Positions 1 to 8,515 are shown, counted from the first letter of the stretch. The stretch: DNA of 64,000 nt from Leifsonia sp. SCN 70-46 (GCA_001725325.1 MEFY01000002.1:372001-436000), one strand, 5' to 3'. A program made the numbers and translations. Notes: generated by a model not told the origin, from the letters alone.

Positions 1-756
1 CCAGCCCCAGTAGCGGCCCCACGCGCGCTGCGCCCAGATGGCGCCCGCGATGAGGGTGAAGGTCCAGAACACGAAGCCCACGACGATCATGCGGTAGGCC
101 ATGTTCTCGAGGCGCTCCGCGGAGGGGAGCGTCGCGAGGAACCGCGGCGACGGGCGCCCGGCCTCGCGGCGCGCCTGCAGCAGCTGCATGACCGAGAGCG
201 CGGCGCCGAGCGCGAAGAAGCCCGTGCCGAGCGAGGCGACGAAGACGTGGATGACGAGCCAGGCCGACTGCAGCGACGGCGGCAGCGGCACGACGTCGAC
301 GTAGAAGTTGACGGTGGCGACACCGAGGGCGATGAGCACGAAGCCCGACACGAAGGCGCCGATGAAGCGCAGGTCCTGCCAGATCTGCACGACGAGGAAG
401 ACACCCACGATGATCGCGGTGGCCGTGAGGGTGAACTCGAACATGTTGGCCCACGGCACACGTCCGGCGGCGAGGCCGCGGAAGAGAGCCGCCCCCACAT
501 GCAGCACCCACGCGATGATCGTGAGGGCCATGGCGACGCGCAGGAAGCGCGGCGGCTTCGTCGCGGCGGGCGCCGGGGCCTCCTCCACGAGGACGGCCGT
601 CGAGCCCGAGCCCACGGTGCGGGCCGCGGCGACCGCAGGTGCGGCCACGACGGCGCGACGCGAGAGGTCGAGCGTGAACATGATGAACGCGAGAGCGTAG
701 ATCACCATGGCGGAGTACACCGCGATCGTGGAGTACTGCACGAAGGTATCGGTCAC
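1..756 (-). CDS. ccsB: Cytochrome c biogenesis protein CcsB/ResC (3' end outside window)
   Basis: Integral membrane partner of ResB in System II cytochrome c maturation. It handles haem and ligates it to apocytochrome on the outer face of the membrane. The ORF track missed it because it starts with GTG (VTDTFVQYST) and runs off the window; I read 252 codons. Several hydrophobic helices are visible, and the last residues contain the family's tryptophan-rich haem-binding motif (WGRYWGW). The start lies two bases after the resB stop, so the two are co-transcribed. The C-terminal helices and stop are missing. Family members are usually somewhat over 300 residues. Identification is firm; the exact start is slightly less so. 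Confidence 0.9.
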   Translation of the reverse strand, partial: MTDTFVQYSTIAVYSAMVIYALAFIMFTLDLSRRAVVAAPAVAAARTVGSGSTAVLVEEAPAPAATKPPRFLRVAMALTIIAWVLHVGAALFRGLAAGRVPWANMFEFTLTATAIIVGVFLVVQIWQDLRFIGAFVSGFVLIALGVATVNFYVDVVPLPPSLQSAWLVIHVFVASLGTGFFALGAALSVMQLLQARREAGRPSPRFLATLPSAERLENMAYRMIVVGFVFWTFTLIAGAIWAQRAWGRYWGW

Positions 757-758
757 CG

Positions 759-2357
759 TTACACCTTAATCCCGAGTTGTCCGACGTGGCGGTCCGCCAG
801 ATCGGTGATCGCGGCGGCGAGCGCGGGGTCGTCGCCGCGCGCGAGTCCCGCGTATTCGAGCTCCACCGAGCCATCCTCCGCCGAGACGACCTTGACCCAC
901 ACGCGGCGGCGCGGGATGAAGAGGCTCGTGACGAGGCCCGCGACGACGAGCGCGGCGAACAGCAGCACCCACCCCTGCGCGGCGTCGTGGTGCACGTCGA
1001 GCGAGGCGAAGCGGGGCACCGACGTGAACTCGATGGAGCCGAGGCCGTTCGGCAGCTCGGCGCTGTCCCCCGGGCTGAGCTTGATGGCGGGCACGGCGGA
1101 GTCGTTGCCGGCGATCTGCGTGAGGTTGTCGAGCGACAGCGCGTAGGCGTTCGACCCGACGCCGTTGTCGAGCCCGAGGTCGCCCGTGTACATGAAGAGG
1201 CTGATGACCGGGTTGACGGTGTCGGGGTAGGTCGAGGTGAGCGTTCCGTCGCCCACATCCACGGCCGTCGGGTAGAAGAAGCCGATCATGCCGACTTGCT
1301 CGGCGAGGCCGTCGGGCAGCTTGACTATGCAGTTGCTCGTGAGGTTGGCGTCCTGCGGCAGGCACGGGGTCGGCTGGGAGAAGATGACCGTGCCGTCGGG
1401 ATCCTTGATGGTGAGCACGGGCGCGTAGCCGTTGCCCAGCAGGTAGACCTGGGTGCCGCCGATCTCGAGCGGCTCGTTGACCTTGATCGTCGCCTTCTGC
1501 GGCTCTCCCCCGCGCACGGTGGTCGTGACGTTCGCCACGAAGTCGACGGCCTGGCCGAGGGCCTTCACGTTGTCGACCTCGTAGGTCGGCACGAACGAGT
1601 CGAGGGCTATCGAGTAGGGCTCGAGGGCCGCATCCGTGAAGAACCGGCCGGGGTTGAACGAGTCGTAGCTCGCGAGGGTGTTGGTCATGGCGTAGCCCTC
1701 GACGACGACGCGCTGGCCCGTGTATCCGAAGCCGCCGCCCACGCCCACGGCGACGAGCACCCCGATGAGCGCCGTGTGGAAGACGAGGTTGCCGGTCTCG
1801 CGCAGGTAGCCGCGCTCGGCCGAGATCGAGTCGTCGTACTGCTCCACCCGGTAGCCCTGCCGCGTGAGCAGGGTGCGCGCGGCCTCGACGGCGGTCGCCG
1901 CGTCGGTCTGCGCCGTGCGGGTGGTGAAGCCCTCGAGGCGCTCGAGGCGCACGGGGGTCTTGGGCGGGCGGGCGCGCAGGGCGTCGAAGTGGTGCTTCGT
2001 GCGCGGGATGACGCACCCGATGAGCGACACGAACAGCAGCAGGTAGATCGCCGAGAACCACACGGACGAGTAGGTCGAGAACACCCCGAGCTTGTCGAGG
2101 ATGTCGGCGAACTCGGGGTTCGCCGCCTTGTACTGCACGACGCCGTTGGGGTCGGAGCTCACCTGGGGCACGAGCGACCCGGGGATCGCCGCGATCGCGA
2201 GCAGCAGCAGCAGGAACAGCGCCGTGCGCATGCTCGTGAGCTGCCGCCAGAAGAACCTCAGGTAGCCGACGACGCCGAGGCGCGGCTGCTGCACCGGGTC
2301 GGCGGGAGCCGAGTCGATGTGGTCGGCCGGCCGGTCAGAGGGCTGGTGCGAAGCCAT
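759..2357 (-). CDS. resB: Cytochrome c biogenesis protein ResB
   Basis: 532-residue System II cytochrome c biogenesis protein that works with CcsB in exporting and attaching haem. The N-terminal third holds three hydrophobic helices (around residues 40-60, 95-115 and 190-215). A long extracytoplasmic domain follows, and a final helix (AALVVAGLVTSLFI) lies near residue 480. That topology matches the ResB/Ccs1 family. The ATG lies inside the 3' end of ccdA (23 bp overlap), so expression is probably translationally coupled in the order TlpA-ccdA-resB-ccsB. Length and topology are normal for actinobacterial ResB. Confidence 0.93.
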   Translation of the reverse strand: MASHQPSDRPADHIDSAPADPVQQPRLGVVGYLRFFWRQLTSMRTALFLLLLLAIAAIPGSLVPQVSSDPNGVVQYKAANPEFADILDKLGVFSTYSSVWFSAIYLLLFVSLIGCVIPRTKHHFDALRARPPKTPVRLERLEGFTTRTAQTDAATAVEAARTLLTRQGYRVEQYDDSISAERGYLRETGNLVFHTALIGVLVAVGVGGGFGYTGQRVVVEGYAMTNTLASYDSFNPGRFFTDAALEPYSIALDSFVPTYEVDNVKALGQAVDFVANVTTTVRGGEPQKATIKVNEPLEIGGTQVYLLGNGYAPVLTIKDPDGTVIFSQPTPCLPQDANLTSNCIVKLPDGLAEQVGMIGFFYPTAVDVGDGTLTSTYPDTVNPVISLFMYTGDLGLDNGVGSNAYALSLDNLTQIAGNDSAVPAIKLSPGDSAELPNGLGSIEFTSVPRFASLDVHHDAAQGWVLLFAALVVAGLVTSLFIPRRRVWVKVVSAEDGSVELEYAGLARGDDPALAAAITDLADRHVGQLGIKV

Positions 2358-3069
2358 TCACCACCCCTAGGAAGCTCGAGAGGATGGCGCCCCACAGCCC
2401 GGAGACCATGAGCACCCCCATGACGATGAGCAGCACGCCGCCCACGATGTTGAAGGCGCGGATGTGCCTGCGCACCCACCGCACCGAGCCGCCCACCCAG
2501 CCGAAGCCGAGCGCGACGAGCAGGAACGGGATGCCCAGCCCGAGGCAGTACGCGACCCCGAGGATAGCGGCGCGACCCGCGTCGCCCTCGTAGCTCGCGA
2601 GCGCGATGACGGCCCCGAGCGTGGGGCCGATGCACGGCGTCCAGCCGATGGCGAACACGGCGCCGAGCAGCGGCGCGCCCGCGAGGCCCGCGCGCGGTCG
2701 CCACGAGGGCTTGAGCTGCTGCTGGAGGAACGTGACCTGTCCGATGAAGACGAAGCCGAGCACGATGATGATGACCCCGCCGATGCGCTGCAGCACGTCC
2801 TCATAGCGGAGGAAGAACAGTCCGACGGTCGAGCTCAGCACGACGATCCCGAGGAAGACGACGCTGAACCCGAGCACGAAGAGGCCGGCGCCGAGGGCGG
2901 TGCGGCCGCGGCGCAGCTCACGGGCATCCGTCACCCCCGTCACGTAGCCGAGGTAGCCGGGCACGAGCGGCAGCACGCACGGGGAGAGGAACGCGAGCAG
3001 GCCCGCCGCGAAGGCGACGGGCAGGGCGAGGCCGAGGGCGCCCCCGCCGACGAGGTCGCCGGGGTTCAC
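2335..3069 (-). CDS. ccdA: Cytochrome c biogenesis / thiol-reduction protein CcdA
   Basis: 244-residue polytopic membrane protein that moves reducing equivalents from cytoplasmic thioredoxin to extracytoplasmic thiol-disulfide proteins, keeping apocytochrome CXXCH cysteines reduced. The two conserved redox cysteines are visible in LSPCVLPLVPGYLG (first helix) and GWTPCIGPTLG (fourth helix), the hallmark of the CcdA/DsbD-beta family. The start is GTG (VNPGDLVGGG), immediately after the TlpA stop. Its natural partner, the TlpA/ResA lipoprotein, is directly upstream. About six transmembrane segments are expected. Confidence 0.95.
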   Translation of the reverse strand: MNPGDLVGGGALGLALPVAFAAGLLAFLSPCVLPLVPGYLGYVTGVTDARELRRGRTALGAGLFVLGFSVVFLGIVVLSSTVGLFFLRYEDVLQRIGGVIIIVLGFVFIGQVTFLQQQLKPSWRPRAGLAGAPLLGAVFAIGWTPCIGPTLGAVIALASYEGDAGRAAILGVAYCLGLGIPFLLVALGFGWVGGSVRWVRRHIRAFNIVGGVLLIVMGVLMVSGLWGAILSSFLGVVNGFAPAL

Positions 3070-3663
3070 CTAGCCCTCCTCGCCGACGACCCTGTCGATC
3101 ATCGCGGTGAGGATGCTCTTGTCGCGGATGAGGCCGCTGATGCGGCCCGCGACGCGGCCCTCCCTGTCGATGATGAGCGTGGTCGGCACGGCGTTGGGGG
3201 CCACGGCGCCCTGGCCCGCGAACGCGAGCTGCACGGAGTTGGTCTGGGCGTCGAGGATCGACGGGTAGCCGATGCCGAACTCGGTCGCGAAGGTCGTGGC
3301 CGTGCCCGCGGTGTCGGAGACGTTGACGCCCAGGAACGCGACGTCGGTGTACTCCTCGCTCGCCTCCTTGAGGTCCTTGGCCTCGAGCCGGCACGGCGGG
3401 CAGCCCGCGTACCAGAAGTTGAGAACGAGCACGGAGCCGGCGTAGTCGGCGCTCGAGACGTCGTCGCCGTGCTCGGTGGTGCCGGAGAAGTCGATGGCGT
3501 CGCCGCGGTCGGCGACGGGGATCTCGGTGTACGCGCCGTCGCCCGACACATAGCCCTGGCCGGAGCCGTCGGCGTACTGCTCGGCGAGCGGGTCGGTGGT
3601 GCACCCGGCGAGCGCCGCGACGACGATCGCCGCCGCGGTCACGGCGGCCAGACGACGGTTCAC
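3070..3663 (-). CDS. TlpA/ResA-like thiol-disulfide lipoprotein
   Basis: Extracytoplasmic thioredoxin-fold reductase of 197 residues that probably reduces apocytochrome c. The ORF track extends it far upstream, but the true start is GTG at 3663: it gives a lipoprotein signal (MNRRLAAVTAAAIVVAALAGC, trimmed at the lipobox LAGC), and GTGA overlaps the stop of the phosphatase gene. The active site WYAGCPPCRLEA carries the CPPC motif of TlpA/ResA proteins, followed by the cis-proline region (NAVPTTLIID). CcdA, next in the operon, should be its electron donor. Confidence 0.92.
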   Translation of the reverse strand: MNRRLAAVTAAAIVVAALAGCTTDPLAEQYADGSGQGYVSGDGAYTEIPVADRGDAIDFSGTTEHGDDVSSADYAGSVLVLNFWYAGCPPCRLEAKDLKEASEEYTDVAFLGVNVSDTAGTATTFATEFGIGYPSILDAQTNSVQLAFAGQGAVAPNAVPTTLIIDREGRVAGRISGLIRDKSILTAMIDRVVGEEG

Positions 3664-4289
3664 ACTGCTCCCGTATCGATGGCGGATTCCAGCAACTCTC
3701 TCGCAGGTTCCTGATAGTCGACCTCGACGAACCGGTCGCCCTCGCGGCGCAGCGTCGTGATGCTCGAGAGCGTGCAGCGGCGGTTTGAGGGGTTGTGCGG
3801 CAGGCGCAGGTCCTTCACCGAGCGTGCGACCATGACGATCGGCATCTGGTGGCTCACCATGACGACCTCGCCCCCGTCGGCCCCCCGCCACGCGTCGTCG
3901 ATGGCGGCGAGCATCCTCGCCTCGACGCTGCGGTAGGGCTCGCCCCAGCTGGGGCGGAGCGGGTTGCGCAGCTGGACCCACGCCCTAGGGTGCCGCACCG
4001 CGCGCCGCACCGACGTGCCCTCGAACCAGTTGTGCGGCTCGATGATGCGCTCCTCGGTGACGATCGGAAGCCCGAACGCCTCCGACCACGGCTTCGCCGA
4101 CTCCTGCGCGCGCTGCAGCGGGCTCGCATACAGGGCGGTCACGGGATGCCCCTGCAGCGACTCCGCCGCCCTCGCGGCCATGGCGTGCCCGAGCTCGCTC
4201 AGGTGGTACCCGGGGATGCGGCCGTAGAGGATGCCCTCCGGGTTGTGGACCTCTCCGTGGCGGACGAGGCGGACGAGGTCTGCTGGCAC
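3660..4289 (-). CDS. Histidine phosphatase family protein
   Basis: 209-residue member of the phosphoglycerate-mutase-like histidine phosphatase superfamily. The phosphohistidine motif is near the N-terminus (VRLVRHGEVHNPEG) and the second catalytic histidine sits in VVMVSHQMPIV. Specificity is unknown; many actinobacterial members act on small phosphate esters. It starts with GTG and overlaps the TlpA start by four bases, so it appears to be the first gene of the cytochrome c biogenesis operon. Four bases separate it from the upstream flavoenzyme gene, which may be in the same transcript. Confidence 0.88.
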   Translation of the reverse strand: MPADLVRLVRHGEVHNPEGILYGRIPGYHLSELGHAMAARAAESLQGHPVTALYASPLQRAQESAKPWSEAFGLPIVTEERIIEPHNWFEGTSVRRAVRHPRAWVQLRNPLRPSWGEPYRSVEARMLAAIDDAWRGADGGEVVMVSHQMPIVMVARSVKDLRLPHNPSNRRCTLSSITTLRREGDRFVEVDYQEPARELLESAIDTGAV

Positions 4290-4293
4290 CCGG

Positions 4294-6525
4294 TTATTCT
4301 ACGGGCTGTAGAACCACATTGAAGTTGTCGCGGAACAGATTGCCCGGGTCGACCCGCTCCTTGATCTGCCGCAGGCGCGCGAGGGTCGCGGGCGGGAACG
4401 CGTCCGCCACGCGCTCGGGCCGCGGATCGGTGTCGAAGCTCAGGTACATCCCGCTGAAGTGCTCGCTCAGCGCGTCCCACAGGGTGTCGAGCGCCGCGCG
4501 CCTCGTGCCGAGCACCGACACGGCGAAGTTGGCCGAGCGGCCCGCGTAGGCCGTGGCGTCTGAGGGCACGTCGGCGACCGCGCCGCCCACGGACCGGATC
4601 GAGAGGAAGTAGACCTCGCCGGAGTCGGCGAGCGCCGTGAGGGCCGCCGCGAACTCGGGTGTGATGTGGTCGACGAGCGCCGAGCGCCCCACGGGCTCGC
4701 CCTGTCCGTGGTGCGGCTCGTCCCGCACGTTGTTGGCCATGACCTGCGCGTACGGCGCGAGCTCCACCGACTGCTGCACGAGGGGGGCGACCTGGGCGAA
4801 CGGCTGCAGGAGCTCGATGATGCGGTCGGGGTCTGCCGAGTCGACGACCGCCATGACCTGCGCGACCGTGGTGCGACCGGGGGTGCGCGGACCCATCATG
4901 AGGAAGCTCGTGACCTCGCGCGGCGACGTCTCGACCGCCGCGGCCCACCCCACGAGGAAGTCGGCCGTGTCGCTCGCGTCGAACCCGAGCTGGGCGAAGC
5001 CGACCTCGCCCACCTCGTCGACCTCGAACTCGAAGCTCGTCGCGATGCCCATGTTGCCGCCCGCGCCGCGCATCGCCCAGAACAGGTCGGGGTCGGTGTC
5101 CGCATCGGCGGTGACGACGGAGCCGTCGGCGAGCACCACCTGCACCGAGCGCACGTGGTCGATCGTGAGGCCGTGCTCGCGCGCGAGCCATCCGACGCCG
5201 CCCGCCGTCGCGAGGCCGCCCACGCCCACCCCGCCATAGTCCCCCGAGCTGAGCGCCCAGCCGTACGGCGCGAGCGCGGCGGCGACGTCGACCCAGCGCG
5301 CGCCCGCGCCGACCCGCACGCGGCGGGCGACCTCGTCGACGACCTCGATGGAGTCGAGCGCACCCAGGTCGATGACGATGCCGCCGTCGTTCGTCGACCT
5401 TCCGCTGATGCCGTGCCCGCCGCTGCGCACGCCGAGTGCGACGCCGGGGTGCGCGCGCGCGAACGCCACGGCGTCCACGACCTCCTCGACGCTGCCGGGT
5501 CGCAGCACGATCCCCGGGTTGCCGCCGCGGAGGTAGTTCGACCGCACGCGCGAGAACTGCGCGTCGCCGGGCTCGACGGCGCGCGCCGCGAGGGATTCGG
5601 GCACGGAGTCGTAGTCGATCCCGTCCCTGCGACGGGCGAGCGCCGCGGCACCGCGCGCGCGCGCCGTGCCCGTGCCGCGCGCCGCGCGTTCGGCGGCCAC
5701 GAGCGACCGCACCTCGGGCATGACGTCCTCCGCGAAGCGCTGCAGCGTCGTGGGATCGTCGGACGCGAGGATGAACGTGCCGATGCCCTCCTCGAGCGCG
5801 AGGTCGACGAGCTGCGCCGCGGGCAGCTCGCCGATGTTGAGCAGGCGCCGGATCTCGCGGGGGTCGCGTCCGGCGTCCACGGCGGCCGAGTCGATGGCCG
5901 CGTTGCCGCGCGCCAGGTCGCCGGGCTTCATGTAGCCGAGCGACGGCAGCCAGCCGTCGGCCTTCGCACCCGTGAGCGCGAGCATCCTCGGCTTGTACGC
6001 CCCCAGCCAGATCGGGATGTCGTGCGCCGGCGCCGGACCGCGCTTGGCGCCTTCGACCGCGTAGAACTCGCCCGCGACGCGCAGCGGCGAGCGCTCGGCC
6101 GCATCCCAGATGCCGCGCATGATGTCGATCGCCTCGCCGAGCGCCTGCACGCCCTGGCCCGGCGTGAGGCGGCGCCCGCCCATGGCCTCGATGGCGTCCC
6201 AGAACCCGCCGGCGCCCAGGCCCAGGTCGACGCGCCCGCCGGAGAGCAGGTCGAGGCTCGCCGCCGAGCGCGCGAGCACGGCCGGCTGGCGCAGCGGCAG
6301 GTTGTGCACGTTGGCCGCGACATGGATGCGCTCGGTGCTCGCGGCCACCCACGAGAGGAGCGTCCACGTGTCGTGGAACGACGGCTGGTACGGGTGGTCC
6401 TGGAAGGTCACGAGGTCGTAGCCGAGCTGCTCGCTCAGCCGGGCGCGCTGCACAGCGGCGTGCGCGGGAGAGTTCACGGGCGTGATGAACGTTCCGAAGA
6501 CGAGGGGATGACCGTAATCAGGCAT
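4294..6525 (-). CDS. Fusion of an LLM-class (luciferase-like) oxidoreductase and a PCMH-type FAD oxidase
   Basis: 743-residue protein with two flavoenzyme modules. Residues about 1-275 are a bacterial-luciferase-like TIM barrel (LLM class, FMN or F420 dependent; DLGLGAGGFWDA and PIWLGAYKPRML are typical). Residues about 300-743 are a berberine-bridge-type FAD oxidase: the histidine that normally bears FAD is in VRSGGHGISGRS, followed by VGVGGLATAGGVGWLAREHG and the C-terminal DPGNLFRDN. The cysteine that makes the second FAD bond in bicovalent members is absent, and I find no cysteine anywhere in the protein. Substrates are unknown. It diverges from the HxlR gene. Confidence 0.88.
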   Translation of the reverse strand: MPDYGHPLVFGTFITPVNSPAHAAVQRARLSEQLGYDLVTFQDHPYQPSFHDTWTLLSWVAASTERIHVAANVHNLPLRQPAVLARSAASLDLLSGGRVDLGLGAGGFWDAIEAMGGRRLTPGQGVQALGEAIDIMRGIWDAAERSPLRVAGEFYAVEGAKRGPAPAHDIPIWLGAYKPRMLALTGAKADGWLPSLGYMKPGDLARGNAAIDSAAVDAGRDPREIRRLLNIGELPAAQLVDLALEEGIGTFILASDDPTTLQRFAEDVMPEVRSLVAAERAARGTGTARARGAAALARRRDGIDYDSVPESLAARAVEPGDAQFSRVRSNYLRGGNPGIVLRPGSVEEVVDAVAFARAHPGVALGVRSGGHGISGRSTNDGGIVIDLGALDSIEVVDEVARRVRVGAGARWVDVAAALAPYGWALSSGDYGGVGVGGLATAGGVGWLAREHGLTIDHVRSVQVVLADGSVVTADADTDPDLFWAMRGAGGNMGIATSFEFEVDEVGEVGFAQLGFDASDTADFLVGWAAAVETSPREVTSFLMMGPRTPGRTTVAQVMAVVDSADPDRIIELLQPFAQVAPLVQQSVELAPYAQVMANNVRDEPHHGQGEPVGRSALVDHITPEFAAALTALADSGEVYFLSIRSVGGAVADVPSDATAYAGRSANFAVSVLGTRRAALDTLWDALSEHFSGMYLSFDTDPRPERVADAFPPATLARLRQIKERVDPGNLFRDNFNVVLQPVE

Positions 6526-6571
6526 GCACCCAGCCTCGCGCCACCGCGCGCAGGGTCCAAACGCCGCGTTA

Positions 6572-6594
6572 GTCGCTTACACTAGGTAAGTGAC
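6572..6594. promoter_or_regulatory. Candidate HxlR operator over a shared divergent -10 element
   Basis: Near-perfect inverted repeat GTCGCTTAC-ACTAG-GTAAGTGAC (8 of 9 bases symmetrical, 5-base spacer). The centre holds TACACTA, which reads as a -10 hexamer on both strands: TACACT for the HxlR gene, six bases before its GTG, and TAGTGT towards the flavoenzyme fusion. A dimeric HxlR protein bound here would block both promoters. HxlR regulators commonly control a divergent redox gene. The repeat is seen; the binding is inferred. Confidence 0.65.
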
Positions 6595-6931
6595 CATGAC
6601 GCAGATCCACCACATCGACGACGACCTGTGCCGCCGCTACCTCGCCACGTCGGTCGAGCTCGTCGGCAAGCGCTGGAGCTCGGGCATCCTGCTCGCGATC
6701 GGCACCGGCGCGACGCGCTTCAGCGAGATCACCGCGGCGGTCACGGGGCTCTCCGACCGGCTGCTCGCCCAGCGCGCCAAGGAGCTCGAGCAGGCCGGCC
6801 TCGTGCACCGCGAGGTGATCGCGACGACTCCCGTGCAGGTGCGGTACACGCTCACGGCGAGCGGGCGCGACCTGCTCGAGGCCATGCAGCCGCTCGCGCA
6901 CTGGGGGGAGCGCTGGAACAGGGCGCACTAA
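6590..6931 (+). CDS. HxlR-family winged-helix transcriptional regulator
   Basis: 113-residue HxlR-type regulator. The DUF24/HxlR winged helix covers most of the protein (VELVGKRWSSGILLAI, then TRFSEITAAVTGLSDRLLAQRAKELEQ). Members bind DNA as dimers and often sense quinones, aldehydes or redox stress. The usual N-terminal sensing cysteine is present as DDLCRRY. I keep GTG at 6590 because TACACT lies exactly six bases upstream, the leaderless pattern seen across this window; ATG at 6596 is the alternative. The divergent flavoenzyme fusion is its most likely target. Confidence 0.88.
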   Translation: MTMTQIHHIDDDLCRRYLATSVELVGKRWSSGILLAIGTGATRFSEITAAVTGLSDRLLAQRAKELEQAGLVHREVIATTPVQVRYTLTASGRDLLEAMQPLAHWGERWNRAH

Positions 6932-6934
6932 ACT
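6929..6934 (+). promoter_or_regulatory. -10 element for leaderless aspS
   Basis: TAAACT ends six bases before the aspS GTG. The first three bases are also the stop codon of the HxlR gene, so the promoter is embedded in the end of the upstream gene. No ribosome-binding site is present, consistent with a leaderless transcript. Confidence 0.5.
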
Positions 6935-6940
6935 CGCAAG

Positions 6941-8269
6941 GTGACCGAACGCACCCTCATCAAGAACCTTGCCGCTGCCACCGACGGACCCGTCTCCGTC
7001 TCCGGCTGGGTCGATACGGTGCGCGACCAGAAGAAGGTGCAGTTCGTCGTGCTGCGCGACGAGTCGGGCGCCGTGCAGCTCGTCAACCCGCGCCCGTCCG
7101 ACGACGAGGGCAACGTCATCCCCTCCGAGCTCAGCGACGCGATCTCCGGCCTCGCGCAGGGCACGTTCCTCACCGCGACGGGCGAGCTCAAGCACGACGA
7201 GCGCGTGAAGCTCGGCGGCGTGGAGATCAAGCTCGACGGCCTCGTGGTCGCGGGCGCCGCGAACCCCGAGACGCCCATCGCCGACGACACCGGCGTCGAC
7301 AAGCGCATGGACTGGCGCTTCCTCGACCTGCGCCAGCCGAAGAACAACCTCATCTTCCGCATCCAGACGACGCTCGAGCACGCCTGGCGCACGTACTGGG
7401 TCGAGAACGACTTCGTCGAGCTGCACACGCCCAAGCTCATGGCGAGCGCGAGCGAGTCGAAGGCCGAGCTCTTCGAGGTCGACTACTTCGAGGGCAAGGC
7501 GTACCTCTCGCAGAGCCCGCAGTTCTTCAAGCAGATGGCCCAGCCCGCGGGCTTCGGCAAGATCTTCGAGGTCGGCCCCGCCTTCCGCGCCGACCCGTCG
7601 TTCACCTCGCGCCACGCCACCGAGTTCACGAGCGTCGACAGCGAGATCAGCTGGATCGACTCGCACGAGGACGTCATGAAGCTGCACGAGGAGCTGCTCG
7701 TCGCGGGCTTCCAGGCCGTGAAGGACAAGCACGGCGCCGAGATCGAGGCCGCGTTCGGCATCGAGGTCGTCGTCCCCACGACGCCGTTCCCGCGCATCCC
7801 GCTCGCTGAGGCGAAGCGCATCGTCGCCGAGCGCGGCTACGAGGTGCCCCGCCACGACGACGACATGGACCCGGAGGGCGAGCGCCAGATCGCCGCCTAC
7901 GTCAAGGAGACGTTCGGCCACGAGTTCGTCTTCCTCACCGACTACGCGTCGAGCATCCGGCCGTTCTACCACATGCGCCACGAGGATGACCCGTCGCTCA
8001 CGAACAGTTACGACCTCATCTTCAACGGGGTGGAGATCTCGACGGGGGCCCAGCGCGAGCACCGCGTCGACGTGCTCGTGGAGCAGGCGAAGGACAAGGG
8101 GCTCGACCCCGAGGAGCTCGACTTCTACCTCGACTTCTTCCGCTACGGCGTGCCGCCGCACGGCGGGTTCGGCATGGGCCTGAGCCGCGTGCTCATGCTC
8201 ATGCTGCACCTCACGAACATCCGTGAGACCACGTACCTGTTCCGCGGGCCGACGCGCCTGCTGCCGTAA
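6941..8269 (+). CDS. aspS: Aspartate--tRNA(Asp/Asn) ligase, archaeal/eukaryal-like type
   Basis: 442-residue class II aminoacyl-tRNA synthetase that charges tRNA with aspartate. An N-terminal OB-fold anticodon-binding domain (SVSGWVDTVRDQKKVQFVVL) is followed by the catalytic core: motif 2 (FEVGPAFRADPSFTSRHATEF) and motif 3 (GGFGMGLSRVLMLML). It lacks the large GAD insertion of the roughly 590-residue standard bacterial enzyme, so it belongs to the short archaeal/eukaryal-like group. In bacteria such enzymes may be non-discriminating, making Asp-tRNA(Asn) for GatCAB amidation. It starts with GTG and appears leaderless. Confidence 0.93.
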   Translation: MTERTLIKNLAAATDGPVSVSGWVDTVRDQKKVQFVVLRDESGAVQLVNPRPSDDEGNVIPSELSDAISGLAQGTFLTATGELKHDERVKLGGVEIKLDGLVVAGAANPETPIADDTGVDKRMDWRFLDLRQPKNNLIFRIQTTLEHAWRTYWVENDFVELHTPKLMASASESKAELFEVDYFEGKAYLSQSPQFFKQMAQPAGFGKIFEVGPAFRADPSFTSRHATEFTSVDSEISWIDSHEDVMKLHEELLVAGFQAVKDKHGAEIEAAFGIEVVVPTTPFPRIPLAEAKRIVAERGYEVPRHDDDMDPEGERQIAAYVKETFGHEFVFLTDYASSIRPFYHMRHEDDPSLTNSYDLIFNGVEISTGAQREHRVDVLVEQAKDKGLDPEELDFYLDFFRYGVPPHGGFGMGLSRVLMLMLHLTNIRETTYLFRGPTRLLP

Positions 8270-8335
8270 ACCCGCGGGCGCTAGCATGAGCCATCGCTAC
8301 TCGGCGAGAACTATCCACAGAGGAAGTTGAAGGCT

Positions 8336-8515
8336 ATGGCTGGCAAGTTCGTGATCACGAAGGACAAGAAGGGCGAGTTCCGCTTCGTCCTCAAGGCAGG
8401 CAACGGCGAGATCATCGCCCAGTCGGAGGGCTACGCCGCCAAGGCGAGCGCCCTCAACGGCATCGAGTCGGTGCGCAAGAACGCCGCCGACGCCACGGTC
8501 GTCGACGAGTCCTAG
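8336..8515 (+). CDS. YegP/DUF1508-family small protein
   Basis: 59-residue protein holding one DUF1508 repeat (GEFRFVLKAGNGEIIAQSEGY then SALNGIESVRKNA). The family adopts a small alpha/beta fold and has no established function. Proteobacterial YegP has two tandem repeats; this one has a single copy. I start at ATG 8336 rather than the track's TTG because AGGAAG lies nine bases upstream. It stands alone after aspS. Confidence 0.85.
   Translation: MAGKFVITKDKKGEFRFVLKAGNGEIIAQSEGYAAKASALNGIESVRKNAADATVVDES

Noticed and set aside
247-3714. Long plus-strand ORFs of 299, 544 and 416 residues opposite the cytochrome c biogenesis genes
   Set aside because: They are antisense shadows of ccsB, resB, ccdA and the TlpA gene, rich in Arg/Glu/His from high-GC third positions, with no domain or ribosome-binding site.
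6569-8287. 572-residue minus-strand ORF opposite aspS
   Set aside because: Its composition is the typical Val/Glu/Arg/His shadow, and aspS on the other strand is unambiguous.
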